A stretch of 49,077 nt of DNA, from contig CAIVVS010000182.1 of assembly GCA_903909415.1 (NCBI GenBank), positions 1-49,077 on the forward strand, in the 5' to 3' direction. Positions 18,386 to 27,149 of this stretch are shown piece by piece. Origin of the DNA: an uncultured Pseudomonadota bacterium. Its GTDB lineage: Bacteria > Pseudomonadota > Gammaproteobacteria > Burkholderiales > SG8-39. A program made the translations under genes and the position numbers. The notes under the pieces are model-generated. The model was not told where the DNA came from, made no database searches, and worked only from the letters and a program-made list of their open reading frames with translations. Position 1 is the first letter of the stretch, and every line of letters begins with the position of its first letter.

Positions 18386-18415
18386 AGTATAGGATGCCGC
18401 GCTGTGGAACGTCAA
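18386..18415 (-). promoter_or_regulatory. Sigma-70 promoter of the TRAP operon
   Basis: Minus strand: -35 TTGACG (18415-18410), 18-base spacer, -10 TATACT (18391-18386). The expected start is near 18379, about 118 bases before the dctP ATG. This is the best-scoring sigma-70 match I see in the window. Confidence 0.6.
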
Positions 18416-18476
18416 CGCACCGCGCGGCCTCGTGGGCCCTGCGCATGCTGCTTTGCACAACGATCGGAGGCGCCAC

Positions 18477-19265
18477 TTGCCTGAAAGCAAACGTGTCCTG
18501 CTGGTGTTCTGCCATCCCGAGCACCGCTCCTTGAACGGCGCGTTGCGGGAGCAGGCTCTGGCCACCTGCGCCACGCAGGGCTGGTCGGTCGAGGAGTCCG
18601 ACCTCTATCGCATGGGATGGAAGGCGACGGTGGACCAGGCCGATTTCCCGGCGGAGGACGCTGCCCAGCCGTTTCGCCCGGGCGCGGCCTCGCGTCGCGC
18701 GACCGCAGGCGGCACGCTGACGCAGGATGTCCTCGCCGAGCAGGACAAGATCCTGCGGGCCGATGCGATCGTGTTCCAGTTCCCGCTGTGGTGGTTCGGG
18801 CCGCCCGCGCTGCTCAAGGGTTGGTTCGACAGGGTCTTCAGCAACGGCTTCGCCTACGGGCTGGCCGATCCCGCCACCGGGCGCAGCCTGCGCTATGGCG
18901 AAGGCCGGCTGCGTGGCAAGCGCGCGATGCTGTCGGTCACGGCGGGCGGGCTCGAACCGCATTTCTCCGGACGAGGCGTGAACGGCCTGCTCGAGGACCT
19001 GCTGTTCCCTATCACCCACGGCACGCTGTTCTACGCCGGACTGTCGGTGCTGCCGAGCTTCGCGGTGCATGGTGCCAACCGGGTGGAGCCGGCACAGTTC
19101 GAGGCAGCGCGCGACGCCTTTGCGGCGCGCCTCGCAAGCCTGTTCGACGGCGCCGGGATACCCTACCGATCCCAGAACGGCGGCGACTACGACGAGCGGC
19201 TTTGCCTGCGAGCCGGCGCCGCACCGGGACGCGAAGGCCTGGTGCTGCACCGGGCAGACGCCTGA
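18477..19265 (+). CDS. NQO1-like NAD(P)H:quinone oxidoreductase (flavodoxin fold)
   Basis: A 262-residue flavoprotein. VLLVFCHPEHRSLNGAL is the N-terminal strand and FMN/FAD phosphate region (HP..S), and VFQFPLWWFGPPALLKGWFDRVFSNGFAYG is the conserved NQO/KefF/MdaB motif. Start choice: the first homologous residues follow a TTG at 18477 that has GGAGG six bases before it; an upstream in-frame GTG at 18432 has no ribosome site and adds a non-family leader. It is divergent from the TRAP operon, shares its control region, and precedes the DHOD-like gene by 53 bases. It may reduce quinones or supply electrons to a neighbour; this is inference. Confidence 0.85.
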   Translation: MPESKRVLLVFCHPEHRSLNGALREQALATCATQGWSVEESDLYRMGWKATVDQADFPAEDAAQPFRPGAASRRATAGGTLTQDVLAEQDKILRADAIVFQFPLWWFGPPALLKGWFDRVFSNGFAYGLADPATGRSLRYGEGRLRGKRAMLSVTAGGLEPHFSGRGVNGLLEDLLFPITHGTLFYAGLSVLPSFAVHGANRVEPAQFEAARDAFAARLASLFDGAGIPYRSQNGGDYDERLCLRAGAAPGREGLVLHRADA

Positions 19266-19318
19266 GGCCCAGGTCGCAAACGGCCCCGCGCGCAGCAGCG
19301 CAAGAAGAGGAACACGGA

Positions 19319-20374
19319 ATGGCAACCAACACCAGGGTCCGCATCGGATCGGTCGAGCTGAAGAACCCGCTGGTCTGCGGGTCGGGCGAACACACGATGA
19401 CCGTCGCGGGCATGCGCGCGGCGCTGGCCGCAGGCGCAGCCGCCGTGGTGGCGAAGTCGGTGAACGAATCCGAGGCCGCGCGCCGGCAACTGGACGGCAC
19501 GGACTACGTGCTGCTGGATGCGGCGTGGAACCCCCTGCCCTGGGACTTCGATCCGCCGGCGGACGCGCAACTGCTGTGCCGCTCCGGCCTGTCGCAGACC
19601 GGCTTCGACACCTGGCTCGCCGAGCTGGTGGAACTCGACGGCGAGGCGCGCAGGGCCGGCGCCTGGGTCATCCCCAGCCTGATCCTCGCCGGCCTGCCGC
19701 AATGCGTGGAGTACGCGCGGCGCATCGAGGCGGCGGGACTGCGGGTGCTGGAGCTGAACATCGGGGCGCCACACGGTCCGGAGGCGGCGCGCGGCGCCAT
19801 CATCACCGAACGCGAGGCCAACCGGGTCCGGGAGATCACGCAGGCGGTGCGCGCGGCAGTGAAGCTGCCGCTGTGGATCAAGCTCACCGGCCAGAGCGAG
19901 GACGTGGTCGGGCTGGCGCGCGCGGCGCGGGAGGGCGGCGCCGATGCGGTGATCATGATGGGACGTTTCCTCGCCATGGTGCCGGACCTGGACTCGCAGG
20001 CACCGGTGCTGGGAACCAGCGCCGCGCTCGGCGGCCCATGGGCGCTCGCCCTCACCTGCCGCTGGATCGCTTTGACCCGGCGCGCGCTCGGCGCGGACTA
20101 TCCACTGATCGGCACCAACGGCGCGCGCAACGGCCGCGACATCGCCCGTTTCCTGCTCGCAGGCGCGACCGCCGTGGAGATGACCTCGGCCGTCATGGCC
20201 GGTGGCACGCGGGTGGTGGCGGAGTCGCTCGCCGAGTTCGGCGACTACCTCGGTTCGCGCGGCCAAAGCGCGCAGGACCTGGTCGGCCTGGCGGCGGATC
20301 GCATGCAGGCCTACTCGGAACAGAAGTCGCGGCCCGGGATCTGGCGCGAGTTCGTGGAGCCGGCGGCGCGCTGA
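19319..20374 (+). CDS. Dihydroorotate dehydrogenase-like flavoprotein
   Basis: A 351-residue FMN TIM-barrel of the class 1 dihydroorotate/dihydropyrimidine dehydrogenase superfamily: VELKNPLVCGSGEHTM at the start, K46 in VVAKSV, ELNIGAPHGPEA, PLWIKLTGQSEDVVGLARAAREGGADAVIMMGR and IGTNGARNGRDIARFLLAGATAVEMTSAVM (FMN phosphate). The usual N-x-SCPH segment of dihydropyrimidine dehydrogenase reads NIGAPH here, so the chemistry may differ from both PyrD and PydB. It has no Fe-S domain. Divergent from and probably co-regulated with the TRAP operon, so a catabolic rather than pyrimidine role is likely. Confidence 0.78.
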   Translation: MATNTRVRIGSVELKNPLVCGSGEHTMTVAGMRAALAAGAAAVVAKSVNESEAARRQLDGTDYVLLDAAWNPLPWDFDPPADAQLLCRSGLSQTGFDTWLAELVELDGEARRAGAWVIPSLILAGLPQCVEYARRIEAAGLRVLELNIGAPHGPEAARGAIITEREANRVREITQAVRAAVKLPLWIKLTGQSEDVVGLARAAREGGADAVIMMGRFLAMVPDLDSQAPVLGTSAALGGPWALALTCRWIALTRRALGADYPLIGTNGARNGRDIARFLLAGATAVEMTSAVMAGGTRVVAESLAEFGDYLGSRGQSAQDLVGLAADRMQAYSEQKSRPGIWREFVEPAAR

Positions 20375-20388
20375 AGGACTGCGCGCCG
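20364..20388. terminator. Stem-loop between convergent genes
   Basis: CGGCGCGC and GCGCGCCG form a perfect eight-pair stem around a nine-base loop. It spans the end of the DHOD-like gene and faces the yqiA stop. There is no T-tract on either strand, so it is only a possible bidirectional terminator. Confidence 0.35.
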
Positions 20389-20394
20389 GGGCGA

Positions 20395-20982
20395 TCAGCT
20401 TGCGGGCGTCAGACCGGCGAAATCCAGGATCCGCCCCACCTGCTCGGGAAAGCTCCTGAGGCTGTGGTCGCCGCCCTGCTCCACCACCTGTTGCGCGCCG
20501 GCGTAACGTGCCACCGCGTACCGGTAGTCAAGCACCTCGTCCCCGGTCTCCACCAGCAGCAGGTAGCGAGAGGGCGTGATCACGGGAACGTAAAGGGACT
20601 GCCATTCGCGCAGGTGTTCCTCGGTCAGGGTCCACTTCTCGGCCGTGTACAGGTTCTGCTGCAGGCCGAGGTAGGCGCGCAGACCGATGTGCGGGTCCAC
20701 CGCGGGATTCACCAGCACTGCGTTGGCGTCATGCCGTTCCGCCAGCCAGGTGGCATAGAACCCGCCAAGCGAGGAACCGAGGAACGTGAACCGCATGCCA
20801 GGCTTGGCGGCACGCCGGGCCGCCATCAGCGCCTCGACCGTGGCGATGGCGTCCAGCGGCCGGGTCGGCAAGGCGGGACAGGCGTAATCATCCGCCAGTC
20901 CGCGCTCGGCCAGCCAGCGGCCGAACCAGCTGGCCTTGTGCGAGCCGGGGGAGGAGTTGAAGCCGTGCAGGTAGATGATCAT
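20395..20982 (-). CDS. yqiA: YqiA-type esterase
   Basis: A 195-residue alpha/beta-hydrolase-fold esterase. IIYLHGFNSSPGSHKA is the characteristic start, GSSLGGFYATWLAE carries the nucleophile Ser, and the acid and base lie in LLVETGDEVLDY and QGGDHSLRSF. The ATG at 20982 was chosen because the family begins MIIYLHGF. It follows mpl by 22 bases on the same strand. E. coli YqiA hydrolyses short acyl esters; the natural substrate is unknown. Confidence 0.88.
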   Translation of the reverse strand: MIIYLHGFNSSPGSHKASWFGRWLAERGLADDYACPALPTRPLDAIATVEALMAARRAAKPGMRFTFLGSSLGGFYATWLAERHDANAVLVNPAVDPHIGLRAYLGLQQNLYTAEKWTLTEEHLREWQSLYVPVITPSRYLLLVETGDEVLDYRYAVARYAGAQQVVEQGGDHSLRSFPEQVGRILDFAGLTPAS

Positions 20983-21004
20983 GGTGGCCGCCCAGCGCGA
21001 CGGT

Positions 21005-22357
21005 TCAGCGCGCGGCCAGCCGCGCCAGCAGCTTGTCGTGGATGCCGCCGAATCCGCCATTCGACATCACCAGCACATGGTCGCCGGGACGACTCGCAGC
21101 GGCAATCGCCTCGACCAGCGCGGGCAGCGCGTCGTGGCACTGCAGCTTCGCCCCCAGCGGCGCGAGCGCGGCGCCCGCATCCCAGCCCAGGCCCTGCGTG
21201 TAGCAGAACACCAGGTCGGCCGCAGTGAGGCTGCCGGGCAGCGCGTCCTTCATCACGCCCTGCTTCATGGTGTTGGAGCGCGGTTCCAGCACCGCAAGGA
21301 TGCGGCCGTCGCCGAGTTTGCGCCGCAGTCCGCCCAGCGTGGTCGCGATGGCCGTCGGATGGTGGGCGAAGTCGTCCACCACCGTGACACCGCCGGCCGT
21401 GCCGCGCGTTTCCATGCGCCGCTTCACGTTGACGAAACGGCCCAGTGCGTCCGCGGCCCGGTCGGCTGGCACGCCGGCATGGACAGCGGCCGCGATGGCA
21501 GCCAGTGCATTGCTGCGGTTGTGGGCCCCCAGCAGGGACCAGCGCACGGCGCCCACCGCCTTGCCATCCCTGGACACCTCGAAGGCCTCTTCCCCCTCCC
21601 CGGCCTGCCAGCCCCTGGCACGGTCCGCGCCGTCGAATCCCTCCACGGGAGTCCAGCAACCCCGGGCCAGCACCCGGTCCAGCGCGGTTTCGGCGGAATT
21701 GGCGACAATCAGGCCGTTACCGGGAATTATGCGTACGAAGTGGTGGAATTGCGTCTCGATAGCCGCAAGATCAGGGAAGATGTCTGCGTGGTCGAATTCC
21801 AGGTTGTTCAGCACCGCCGTCTTGGGGCGGTAATGGACGAATTTCGACCTTTTATCGAAAAATGCGGTGTCGTACTCATCCGCTTCGATGACGAAGAGCG
21901 AAGATGCGCCCAGGCGGGCCGACAAGCCGAAGTTCATCGGCACCCCGCCGATCAGGAAGCCCGGCGCCTTGCCGGCGTCCTCCAGGATCCAGGCCAACAT
22001 GGAGGAAGTCGTCGTCTTTCCATGGGTTCCGGCAACTGCGAGCACCCACTTACCGGCAAGAACGGTTTCGGCAAGCCATTGCGGCCCGGACACATAGCGC
22101 TCGCCCTGCGCAAGAACGGCTTCCATCAGCGGATTGCCGCGGGTGACCACGTTGCCGACCACCCACAGGTCAGGCTTGAGCGACACCTGCCCGGCGTCAA
22201 AGCCTTCCACCAGTCCGATGCCGGCGGCTTCCAGTTGCGTGCTCATCGGCGGGTAGACATTCGCGTCGCAGCCGGTGACGGTGTGGCCGGCTTCGCGCGC
22301 GATCAGCGCGATGCCGCCCATGAAGGTGCCGCAGATGCCGAGTATGTGGATGTGCAT
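21005..22357 (-). CDS. mpl: UDP-MurNAc:L-Ala-gamma-D-Glu-meso-DAP ligase
   Basis: A 450-residue Mur-ligase that reattaches recycled murein tripeptide to UDP-MurNAc. MHIHILGICGTFMGGIA is the N-terminal Rossmann loop, AGTHGKTTTSSM is the P-loop of the central ATP domain, EADEYDTAFFDKRSKF is the Mpl/MurC signature and VVDDFAHHPTAI starts the C-terminal domain. The EADEYD/FFDKRSK form separates Mpl from MurC. The start at 22357 matches the family N-terminus. A TAGAAT lies 42 bases upstream. It supplies wall precursors alongside mtgA-type polymerases. Confidence 0.96.
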   Translation of the reverse strand: MHIHILGICGTFMGGIALIAREAGHTVTGCDANVYPPMSTQLEAAGIGLVEGFDAGQVSLKPDLWVVGNVVTRGNPLMEAVLAQGERYVSGPQWLAETVLAGKWVLAVAGTHGKTTTSSMLAWILEDAGKAPGFLIGGVPMNFGLSARLGASSLFVIEADEYDTAFFDKRSKFVHYRPKTAVLNNLEFDHADIFPDLAAIETQFHHFVRIIPGNGLIVANSAETALDRVLARGCWTPVEGFDGADRARGWQAGEGEEAFEVSRDGKAVGAVRWSLLGAHNRSNALAAIAAAVHAGVPADRAADALGRFVNVKRRMETRGTAGGVTVVDDFAHHPTAIATTLGGLRRKLGDGRILAVLEPRSNTMKQGVMKDALPGSLTAADLVFCYTQGLGWDAGAALAPLGAKLQCHDALPALVEAIAAASRPGDHVLVMSNGGFGGIHDKLLARLAAR

Positions 22358-22398
22358 GGAGGCGTTCCTGCCAGGACGGGCAGGGTGGGAAAGCGCGG

Positions 22399-22404
22399 AT
22401 TCTA
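22399..22404 (-). promoter_or_regulatory. Possible -10 element (TAGAAT) for mpl
   Basis: TAGAAT on the minus strand 42-47 bases before the mpl ATG in the divergent gap. No clear -35 hexamer is present at 16-18 bases. Confidence 0.35.
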
Positions 22405-22518
22405 GCCCCGATCCCCCGTCGGCACGCCGTTTCCGTCGGCGATCGGGCGCTGCCACGGGTCAGCGGGCGGCGGCGCGCTATCATGGCCGCCATCCTGAAC
22501 GTGCCGCAGGCGAACGAC

Positions 22519-23127
22519 ATGCCCAAGGACAGGTCCCGACAGCAGTGGATGCGCGCCAGCATCGCCGCAGCCGCCGCCCGGTTGATGGCCGAGGACGGCA
22601 TAGAGGACTTCGCATTGGCCAAGCGCAAGGCCGCAAGGCAGCTGGGCGCAACCGACACCCAGGCACTGCCCGGCAATGACGAGGTCGAGGCGGAACTGCG
22701 TGCCTACCTGGCGCTGTTCCAGGGCGACGAGTCGCGCGAGCGCCTGCGCTACCTGCGCGAGACTGCGCTGGAAGCGATGACTGTGCTGGAGCCGTTCCGG
22801 CCCTACCTGGCCGGCGCGGTGCTGAACGGCACGGCCGGGCGCTACAGCGAGATCGACCTGCAACTGTTCACCGACGATGCGAAGGCCGTGGAATTCTTCC
22901 TGCTGAACCGCAAGGTCCCTTACGAGGTCGCCGACGAGCGCCGGGTGGCGGGCGACCGCGATCGCGAAGTCACGGTCCTGCGCGCGGACTGGGACGGGGT
23001 GCCTATCAACCTGGCGGTGTTCATGGCCAATGAGGAGCGCGGCGTGGTGCGCAGCGCCCACGGCGGGCGACCGATCGAGCGCGCCAGCGTGCGCGCAGTG
23101 GCCGAATTGCTGGACCAGCATGGCTGA
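22519..23127 (+). CDS. Conserved nucleotidyltransferase-like protein next to mpl
   Basis: A 202-residue soluble protein. The N-terminal half is helical (AAAAARLMAEDGIEDFALAKRKAARQLG, ELRAYLALFQGDESRERLRYLRETALEAM); the C-terminal half (RPYLAGAVLNGTAGRYSEIDLQLFTDDAKAVEFFLL and later DWDGVPINLAVF) resembles a minimal nucleotidyltransferase fold, with a GTAGRYSEIDLQLF motif in the place of the usual GSxxxGxxxxDxDL. I recognise it as a conserved betaproteobacterial family of unknown function. Start 22519 was chosen over 22483 because TATCAT at 22483 looks like a promoter element and the family begins near MPKDRSRQQW. It overlaps the TlpA-like gene by eight bases. Confidence 0.72.
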   Translation: MPKDRSRQQWMRASIAAAAARLMAEDGIEDFALAKRKAARQLGATDTQALPGNDEVEAELRAYLALFQGDESRERLRYLRETALEAMTVLEPFRPYLAGAVLNGTAGRYSEIDLQLFTDDAKAVEFFLLNRKVPYEVADERRVAGDRDREVTVLRADWDGVPINLAVFMANEERGVVRSAHGGRPIERASVRAVAELLDQHG

Positions 23128-23662
23128 GCCGGGGACCGCCAAGGCGCGCAACCTGGTCAACGGAATCGCGGTCGTCGTGATGGCCACGGTCGCCACCGCT
23201 GCCGGCATCTGGCTGCAACGCAGCGGGGAGACACCCACCATCGAGTCAGCGCTTGCCAACCTGTCCCTGCCGGATTCCGGCGGGAAGGCCCAGAGCCTGG
23301 CCCAGTGGCGCGGCCAAGTCGTGGTGGTCAACTTCTGGGCGACCTGGTGCGAGCCCTGCCGCAAGGAAATGCCCGCCCTGGAGGCGGCCCAGAAGCAGTT
23401 TGGTCCTAACGGCCTTCAAATTGTAGGCATCGCCATCGATTCACCCGGTAAAGTCGCCCAATTCGCCAAAGAAGTCGGCGTCAGCTACCCACTGGTGATT
23501 GGCGGACTGGAGACCATCGAGATGATCCGCGAACTGGGCAACAAGGCCGGCGGCCTGCCCTTTACAGTGGTCCTGGACCGGCAGGGAAGGGTTAGGGCGA
23601 CCCATCTTGGCGAGCTTTCCGGGGCCGATATCGAACGCCTGGTGCGTCCGCTTCTGGGTTGA
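23120..23662 (+). CDS. TlpA/ResA-like membrane-anchored thiol-disulfide protein
   Basis: A 180-residue protein with an N-terminal signal anchor (LVNGIAVVVMATVATAAGIWL) and a periplasmic thioredoxin-fold domain. The active site is WATWCEPCRKEMP (CEPC), the cis-proline region is GGLPFTVVLD, and VNFWATW is the typical preceding strand. The CEPC dipeptide and anchor place it with TlpA/ResA/CcmG-type reductants. It is translationally coupled to the preceding nucleotidyltransferase-like gene. Likely partners are cytochrome c or other envelope thiol proteins, none encoded nearby. Confidence 0.88.
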   Translation: MAEPGTAKARNLVNGIAVVVMATVATAAGIWLQRSGETPTIESALANLSLPDSGGKAQSLAQWRGQVVVVNFWATWCEPCRKEMPALEAAQKQFGPNGLQIVGIAIDSPGKVAQFAKEVGVSYPLVIGGLETIEMIRELGNKAGGLPFTVVLDRQGRVRATHLGELSGADIERLVRPLLG

Positions 23663-23742
23663 GGCCGCCCGCGCGCGCTTTTTCGCAGGCCTGAACGGCA
23701 AAGTCTGGACATCTTGCCGGCATTTGCGGCAAACTTGCTGGC

Positions 23743-24225
23743 ATGTCTACTGCAAAACCCGGCCCGGCCGGCAATGCCCGAAGCCGCGCCAAGCGCAAGA
23801 TTCTGGTCCTGAATGGCCCCAACCTGAACCTGCTGGGTGCCAGGGAGCCGCACCTGTATGGTCGCGAAACCCTGGCCGACATCAACCGCAGGCTGGAGCG
23901 CAGCGCCAAGCAGAAGGGCGCGGCACTCGCCTGCTTCCAGAGCAACCACGAAGGCGTGCTGATCGACCGCGTGCATGCGGCCCGGGTAGAGGCCTTCGAC
24001 TGGATCCTGATCAACCCGGGCGGACTGACGCACAGCAGCGTGTCCCTGCGCGACGCCCTGTCCGCGGTCAAGATCCCGTTCATTGAAGTGCACCTGTCCA
24101 ACATCCACGCCCGCGAGCCGTTCCGGCACCACTCGTACTTCTCCGACCTGGCCGCTGGAACGATCTGCGGCCTGGGCAGCCGGGGTTACGACCTGGCGCT
24201 GGACTACGCGCTGTCAGCCGGCTGA
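23743..24225 (+). CDS. aroQ: 3-Dehydroquinate dehydratase, type II
   Basis: A 160-residue enzyme of the shikimate pathway. After a basic N-terminal extension of about 18 residues the fold starts [21 protein letters not shown], with the catalytic Tyr in HLYG and Arg in [28 protein letters not shown] and [17 protein letters not shown] carry the remaining active-site Asn, His and Arg residues. Type II enzymes are dodecameric. It precedes accB and accC, a standard betaproteobacterial order. The 11-base sequence CTTGC(C/T)GGCAT occurs twice just upstream, 21 bp apart, the second copy including the start codon. Confidence 0.95.
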   Translation: MSTAKPGPAGNARSRAKRKILVLNGPNLNLLGAREPHLYGRETLADINRRLERSAKQKGAALACFQSNHEGVLIDRVHAARVEAFDWILINPGGLTHSSVSLRDALSAVKIPFIEVHLSNIHAREPFRHHSYFSDLAAGTICGLGSRGYDLALDYALSAG

Positions 24226-24339
24226 GCGGCCGGTTCCGCGGCGCCGCAATGCGGTGCCGGAGCCGGCAAGCCGGGTACGCCCGGCGCGACGAACCCTGAG
24301 ACCCTGCGCCGAGCAACCTGCGGGAAGGAAATCCAAGAG

Positions 24340-24789
<450 letters not shown>

Positions 24790-24838
24790 AGCGGGACGCC
24801 GGCCGACCGCGCCGGGTCCCCGCATTGCAGGCCTGAAC

Positions 24839-26203
24839 ATGTTCGAGAAGATCCTCATTGCAAACCGTGGCGAGATCGCGCTGCGCATCCAGCGCGCGTG
24901 TCGCGACATGGGCATCAAGACAGTCGTCGTGCACTCCGAGGCCGACAGCGAGGCCAAGTACGTCAAGCTGGCCGACGAATCGGTGTGCATCGGCCCGGCC
25001 GCCTCGGCGGGGTCCTACCTCAACATCCCGGCGATCATCGCCGCGGCGGAGGTCACAGACTCCGAGGCGATCCACCCCGGCTACGGTTTCCTGTCGGAGA
25101 ACGCGGACTTCGCCGAGAAGGTGGAGAAATCCGGCTTCGTGTTCATCGGCCCGCGCCCTGAGACCATCCGGCTGATGGGCGACAAGGTCAGTGCCAAGCA
25201 GACCATGATCAAGGCGGGCGTGCCCTGCGTGCCGGGCTCCGACGGACCCTTGCCCGAGGAACACGAGGAGTGCGTGCGCATCGCGCGCAAGGTCGGCTAC
25301 CCGGTGATCATCAAGGCGGCCGGCGGCGGCGGCGGGCGCGGCATGCGCGTGGTGCACACGGAGGCGGCGCTGAAGAACGCGATCGCGATGACGCGCGCCG
25401 AGGCGGGCGCGGCATTCGGCAACCCCATGGTGTACATGGAGAAGTTCCTCGAGAACCCCCGCCACATCGAAATCCAGGTGCTTGCCGACGAGCACAAGAA
25501 CTACATCTACCTGGGCGAGCGCGACTGCTCCATGCAGCGGCGCCACCAGAAGGTGATGGAGGAGGCGCCGGCACCCGACATCACGCCGCGCCAGCGCGCG
25601 CGCATCGGCGAGCGTTGCGTCGAGGCCTGCCGCCGCATCGCCTACCGTGGCGCGGGCACCTTCGAATTCCTCTACGAGAACGGCGAGTTCTACTTCATCG
25701 AGATGAACACGCGCGTCCAGGTCGAGCACCCCGTGACCGAGATGGTGACCGGCGTGGACATCGTCCAGGAGCAGATCCGGGTGGCCGCCGGCGAACGCCT
25801 TTCCAAGCGCCAGCGTGACGTCGAGATCCGCGGCCACGCGATCGAGTGCCGGATCAACGCCGAGGACCCCTTCAACTTCACGCCCTCGCCGGGGCGCATC
25901 ACGTCCTACCACCCGCCCGGCGGCCCCGGCATACGCGTGGACTCGCACGTGTACCAGGGCTACGCGGTGCCGCCGAACTACGACTCGATGGTCGGCAAGA
26001 TCATCGCCTACGGCGCAGACCGCGACCAGGCGCTGCGGCGCATGCGCATCGCGCTGTCCGAAATGGTGGTGGAGGGCATCAAGACCAACCTCCCGCTGCA
26101 CCGCGAGCTGCTGCTCGACACCAGCGTGGTCAAGGGCGGATTCTCGATCCACTACCTCGAGAACAAACTCGCGCAGAGCAAGAAGCGCGGGGAATCGAAG
26201 TAA
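24839..26203 (+). CDS. accC: Biotin carboxylase subunit of acetyl-CoA carboxylase
   Basis: A 454-residue ATP-grasp enzyme that carboxylates biotin on Acc[18 protein letters not shown] is the N-terminal domain start, [14 protein letters not shown] is the ATP lid, [20 protein letters not shown] and [28 protein letters not shown] contain the catalytic and metal-binding residues (E and N in [10 protein letters not shown]). Length is standard. It lies 49 bases after accB in the same operon. Confidence 0.97.
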   Translation: MFEKILIANRGEIALRIQRACRDMGIKTVVVHSEADSEAKYVKLADESVCIGPAASAGSYLNIPAIIAAAEVTDSEAIHPGYGFLSENADFAEKVEKSGFVFIGPRPETIRLMGDKVSAKQTMIKAGVPCVPGSDGPLPEEHEECVRIARKVGYPVIIKAAGGGGGRGMRVVHTEAALKNAIAMTRAEAGAAFGNPMVYMEKFLENPRHIEIQVLADEHKNYIYLGERDCSMQRRHQKVMEEAPAPDITPRQRARIGERCVEACRRIAYRGAGTFEFLYENGEFYFIEMNTRVQVEHPVTEMVTGVDIVQEQIRVAAGERLSKRQRDVEIRGHAIECRINAEDPFNFTPSPGRITSYHPPGGPGIRVDSHVYQGYAVPPNYDSMVGKIIAYGADRDQALRRMRIALSEMVVEGIKTNLPLHRELLLDTSVVKGGFSIHYLENKLAQSKKRGESK

Positions 26204-26213
26204 GCCCGCGCAC

Positions 26214-27149
26214 ATGGCGCACAAGGCGCTGATCGTCGAGCTGGAGGCCGCGCAGGCGGACGCGCTGGGCGATGCGCTGCTGGAGCTGGGCGCGCTCGCG
26301 GTCAGCGCCGACGATCCGGCCGCAGGCACGCCCGACGAGGTTCCGCTGTTCGGCGAGCCGCGCACGCCGGGGGAGATGTCCGACGCCGACTGGAAATCGG
26401 ACGAGCGCCACACCTGGCCACGGTTGCGCCTTCGCGCGCTGCTCGAGGAATCGGCCGACGCCGACGCGATGCTGGCCGCAGCCTGCGCCAGCGCGGGCAT
26501 TGCGGCGCCTGGCGCGCACGACGTCGAGACCGTGCCGGAGCAGGACTGGGTGCGGCTGACGCAGGCGCAGTTCACGCCCATCCAGGTCGGCCGCCGCCTC
26601 TGGATCGTGCCCAGCTGGCACGAGGCGCCGGATGCGGACGCGATCAACATCGCGCTGGACCCGGGCGCGGCCTTCGGCACCGGCAGCCACCCGACAACGC
26701 GGCTTTGCCTGGCCTGGCTGGAGCAGCGCCTGCAGCCCGGGGACACGGTGCTCGACTACGGCTGCGGCTCGGGCATCCTCGCGATCGCGGCGATGAAGCT
26801 GGGCGCGGCCAGCGCCAGCGGCGTGGACATCGATCCGGTCGCGGTACTGGCAGCGCGCGACAATGCGGCGCGCAATGATGTCGCGATCGGGTTCAGCGTC
26901 GCGGACCAGCCGGGCGATGCACCGGCCAGCGTGGTCGTGGCCAACATCCTCGCCAACCCGCTGCGCGTGCTCGCGCCGCTGCTTGCCGGGCGCACCGCGC
27001 CGGGCGGCCGGATCGCGCTCGCCGGCCTGCTGACACCGCAGGCCGACGAGCTGCTTGCAATCTACGCGCGCTGGTTCGACATGGCCGTGTTCGGACATGA
27101 AGAGGGCTGGACCTGCCTCGAAGGCGTGCGCAAGCAGGGAGGCAGCTGA
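26214..27149 (+). CDS. prmA: Ribosomal protein L11 methyltransferase
   Basis: A 311-residue SAM-dependent enzyme that trimethylates ribosomal protein L11. The N-terminal substrate-recognition domain is followed by the methyltransferase domain with GTGSHPTTRLCLAWLE, the SAM motif VLDYGCGSGILAIAA, and VVANILANPL, the PrmA form of motif IV. It starts ten bases after accC and its stop overlaps the next gene's ATG by one base. The accC-prmA linkage is widespread in Proteobacteria. Confidence 0.95.
   Translation: MAHKALIVELEAAQADALGDALLELGALAVSADDPAAGTPDEVPLFGEPRTPGEMSDADWKSDERHTWPRLRLRALLEESADADAMLAAACASAGIAAPGAHDVETVPEQDWVRLTQAQFTPIQVGRRLWIVPSWHEAPDADAINIALDPGAAFGTGSHPTTRLCLAWLEQRLQPGDTVLDYGCGSGILAIAAMKLGAASASGVDIDPVAVLAARDNAARNDVAIGFSVADQPGDAPASVVVANILANPLRVLAPLLAGRTAPGGRIALAGLLTPQADELLAIYARWFDMAVFGHEEGWTCLEGVRKQGGS

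Noticed and set aside
19069..21228. Plus-strand open frame of about 719 codons across the DHOD-like and yqiA genes
   Set aside because: Off-frame and antisense reading of two recognised genes with low-complexity Arg/Gly composition.
24226..24339. Possible terminator or leader RNA between aroQ and accB
   Set aside because: Only short GC-rich palindromes are seen, with no T-run and no long stable stem.
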